Shown: piece by piece, positions 12,732 through 14,392 of the stretch
Layout: every line of letters begins with the position of its first letter
How positions within the stretch are numbered: the first letter of the stretch is position 1
NCBI GenBank assembly: GCA_007375915.1
Contig: VMFF01000006.1
Span: 1 to 14,392, forward strand
DNA length: 14,392 nt
From: Candidatus Doudnabacteria bacterium Gr01-1014_77
Lineage (GTDB): Bacteria > Patescibacteriota > Doudnabacteria > UBA920 > VMFF01
Direction: 5' to 3'
Program-made: the position numbers and the translations under genes
Notes under the pieces: model-generated
Told to the model about the DNA's origin: nothing
The model's database searches: none
Seen by the model: only the letters and a program-made list of their open reading frames with translations

Positions 12732-14392
12732 ATGATAAGAAACAGGCCTGCAGGCAGAACGCCGCAGAAGCCCACAGTTGCTGGTGTGCCGCATGGACAA
12801 ACAGTTCAGCCACAAGTCAGCATAAACACAAGCAAGTTCACAGCTTCACGCCAGAACTTGCGCATCATCCCAATGGGTGGTGTAGAAGAAGTCGGTGAAA
12901 ACATGACTGTCTTCGAGTACGGAGATGACCTAGTAATTATAGACATGGGTTTTGCTTTCCCAGATGAAAGCATGCCAGGTATTGATTACATTATCCCTGA
13001 TACTAAATGGCTCGAAGAAAACAAACGTCGCATTCGAGGTGTAGTTATCACTCACGGTCACTTAGACCACACTGGTGGTATTCCATACATCTTACCAAAA
13101 CTTGGTGACCCACCAATCTATACAATGCCTCTAACAGCCGGCTTTATTAAAAAAAGACTGGAAGAGTTTAACATGGTTCATCGTGCAAAAATTAACACTT
13201 TGCACATTGATGATGTTTTAACTCTTGGAGCATTTCAATTTAGATTCTTCAGAGTAAACCACAGCTTCCCTGATGGAGTTGGCTTAGCAATAAAAACTCC
13301 TGTAGGAACAGTTGTTTACGCAACTGACTGGAAATTCGACTACACTCCAGTAGATGGAAAGCCCGCTGAGTTTGATAAGATTGCGAGAATCGGTGGAGAC
13401 GGTGTGTTGCTCTTAATGAGTGACTCAACGAATGCTGCTGTTCCTGGATATGCAATATCAGAGCGTGAGCTTTCTGATACGATTGATCGTGTTTTCCAAG
13501 AAGCAGCTGGAAGAATTATCTTCGCTACTTTTGCAACTAACATTTCACGTATTCAACAGGTCTTTAATTCAGCAGCAAAGTTTAACCGTAAGGTTGTTGT
13601 TGTTGGAAGAAGCATGGTTCAAAATATTGAGATTGCTTTGTCTTTAGGATATCTAAAGATTCAACCAAAGATTGTCATCAAAACTGAACAAATGAAAAAG
13701 TTTCCAGACAAGGATGTTGTTGTGTTAGTTACTGGTTCTCAAGGTGAAGAAGCAGCAGCTTTAGCAAGAATAGCTCGAAGTGAACACAAAACAGTTAAGA
13801 TAAAAAAGGGTGACACAGCAGTTGTATCCTCTACTCCAATTCCTGGAAATGAGGCATCTGTTGCAAGCGTTCTTTCTAACTTAACTCGTGAAGGTGCTAA
13901 GGTTTTGTATTACAAGAACTTAGACATTCACACATCTGGACACGCTAAACAAGAAGATTTGAAGCTGTTGATGTCTTTGATCAAACCAAAGTACTTTATG
14001 CCAATTCATGGTGAGCACTACATGTTAGTTGCACACGCAGAATTAGCAAAACAACTTGGTATTCCTGATTCAAACATTTTCATCATGGATAATGGACAAG
14101 CGGTTGAAATTAACTCAGCACAGCAAGGAAAACTTGCTGAAGCAAAAATCCCTGGTGGCTATGTCTTCATTGACGGTCTCGGAATTGGAGACGTTGGTGA
14201 AGTCGTTATCCGCGACAGACAGGTTATGGCAAAAGACGGTATGTTTGTCATCATCTTAACTGTTGATAGGAAAACAGGTAAATTAATTTCTCAACCAGAA
14301 ATTCTATCCCGTGGATTCATATACATGAAAGGTTCTGATGAACTGATCCGAGAAGTAAAACACGAAGTTCGTAAGCTCTTTGAGAACAAAGG
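12732..14392 (+). CDS. rnj: Ribonuclease J (metallo-beta-lactamase/beta-CASP; C-terminal end outside window)
   Basis: RNase J is a 5'-3' exonuclease and endonuclease of mRNA decay and rRNA processing. The frame runs from ATG 12732 to the window edge without a stop, 553 full codons, and aligns in mind to nearly all of B. subtilis RNase J1, with perhaps 50 or more residues missing. Metal ligands are all present: THGHLDH at residues 107-113, NHSFPDG, the Asp in ATDWKFDYTP, LDIHTSGHA and MPIHGEHY. Other family blocks are GIDYIIPD, LMSDSTNA, IIFATFATNI, VTGSQGEE and SSTPIPGNEASV. About 43 residues precede the usual start (INLRIIPMGG-like core begins near residue 43), rich in Pro, Gln, Thr and basic residues and probably disordered. 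AGGA with 5-nt spacing supports the ATG. Likely monocistronic start from its own promoter, divergent from the pilin gene. Confidence 0.95.
   Translation, partial: MIRNRPAGRTPQKPTVAGVPHGQTVQPQVSINTSKFTASRQNLRIIPMGGVEEVGENMTVFEYGDDLVIIDMGFAFPDESMPGIDYIIPDTKWLEENKRRIRGVVITHGHLDHTGGIPYILPKLGDPPIYTMPLTAGFIKKRLEEFNMVHRAKINTLHIDDVLTLGAFQFRFFRVNHSFPDGVGLAIKTPVGTVVYATDWKFDYTPVDGKPAEFDKIARIGGDGVLLLMSDSTNAAVPGYAISERELSDTIDRVFQEAAGRIIFATFATNISRIQQVFNSAAKFNRKVVVVGRSMVQNIEIALSLGYLKIQPKIVIKTEQMKKFPDKDVVVLVTGSQGEEAAALARIARSEHKTVKIKKGDTAVVSSTPIPGNEASVASVLSNLTREGAKVLYYKNLDIHTSGHAKQEDLKLLMSLIKPKYFMPIHGEHYMLVAHAELAKQLGIPDSNIFIMDNGQAVEINSAQQGKLAEAKIPGGYVFIDGLGIGDVGEVVIRDRQVMAKDGMFVIILTVDRKTGKLISQPEILSRGFIYMKGSDELIREVKHEVRKLFENK

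Noticed and set aside
1..14392. CRISPR array, insertion sequence, prophage or replication origin
   Set aside because: No regularly spaced direct repeats, no transposase or integrase motifs, and no DnaA-box cluster were seen on reading both strands.

Overview
The window is an AT-rich bacterial chromosome segment with compact, closely spaced genes. Several traits point to a member of the Candidate Phyla Radiation (Patescibacteria, Parcubacteria/Microgenomates type). HrcA is much shorter than usual, a DUF3467 gene follows dnaK, a secreted DUF5667 protein has an acidic tail, SecG is small, RNase J carries an N-terminal extension, and there is a lone type IV pilin-like gene. The standard genetic code fits, because no recognised gene has an in-frame TGA. 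The lineage is inferred from gene content, not from a marker-gene tree.

Left part, minus strand (1-6292). uvrA is transcribed leftward from a TTGACC/TATACT promoter and ends at a GC-rich hairpin. The heat-shock operon hrcA-grpE-dnaK-(DUF3467, cut by the window edge) begins directly beyond that hairpin. Its promoter carries two CIRCE-type operators. One contains the -35 box and the other covers the region from the predicted transcription start to the hrcA start codon, which suggests tight HrcA autoregulation. No dnaJ is visible next to dnaK.

Middle (about 6293-7150). An islet of roughly 0.85 kb with clearly higher GC lies between the divergent DNA-repair genes uvrA and uvrC. It holds two small minus-strand genes of unknown function with strong Shine-Dalgarno sites, and it ends in a long hairpin. 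Its composition and translation signals differ from the neighbours, and it is the best candidate here for something undescribed.

Right part. uvrC and then secG each have a -10 box exactly 6 nt before the ATG, so both are predicted to give leaderless mRNAs. secG is followed within a few bases by a membrane-anchored family 5 solute-binding protein and then by tRNA-Leu(CAG), which starts 6 nt after that gene's stop codon. A secreted DUF5667-like protein follows. It converges on a type IV pilin-like gene and the two share a bidirectional terminator. The pilin gene and RNase J are divergent, with overlapping predicted promoters. RNase J is complete at its N terminus but runs off the right edge.

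The genes cover chaperone control, nucleotide excision repair (UvrA and UvrC), protein export (SecG), surface or exported proteins, and RNA processing. Apart from the heat-shock operon and the UvrA/UvrC pair, no shared pathway is evident.
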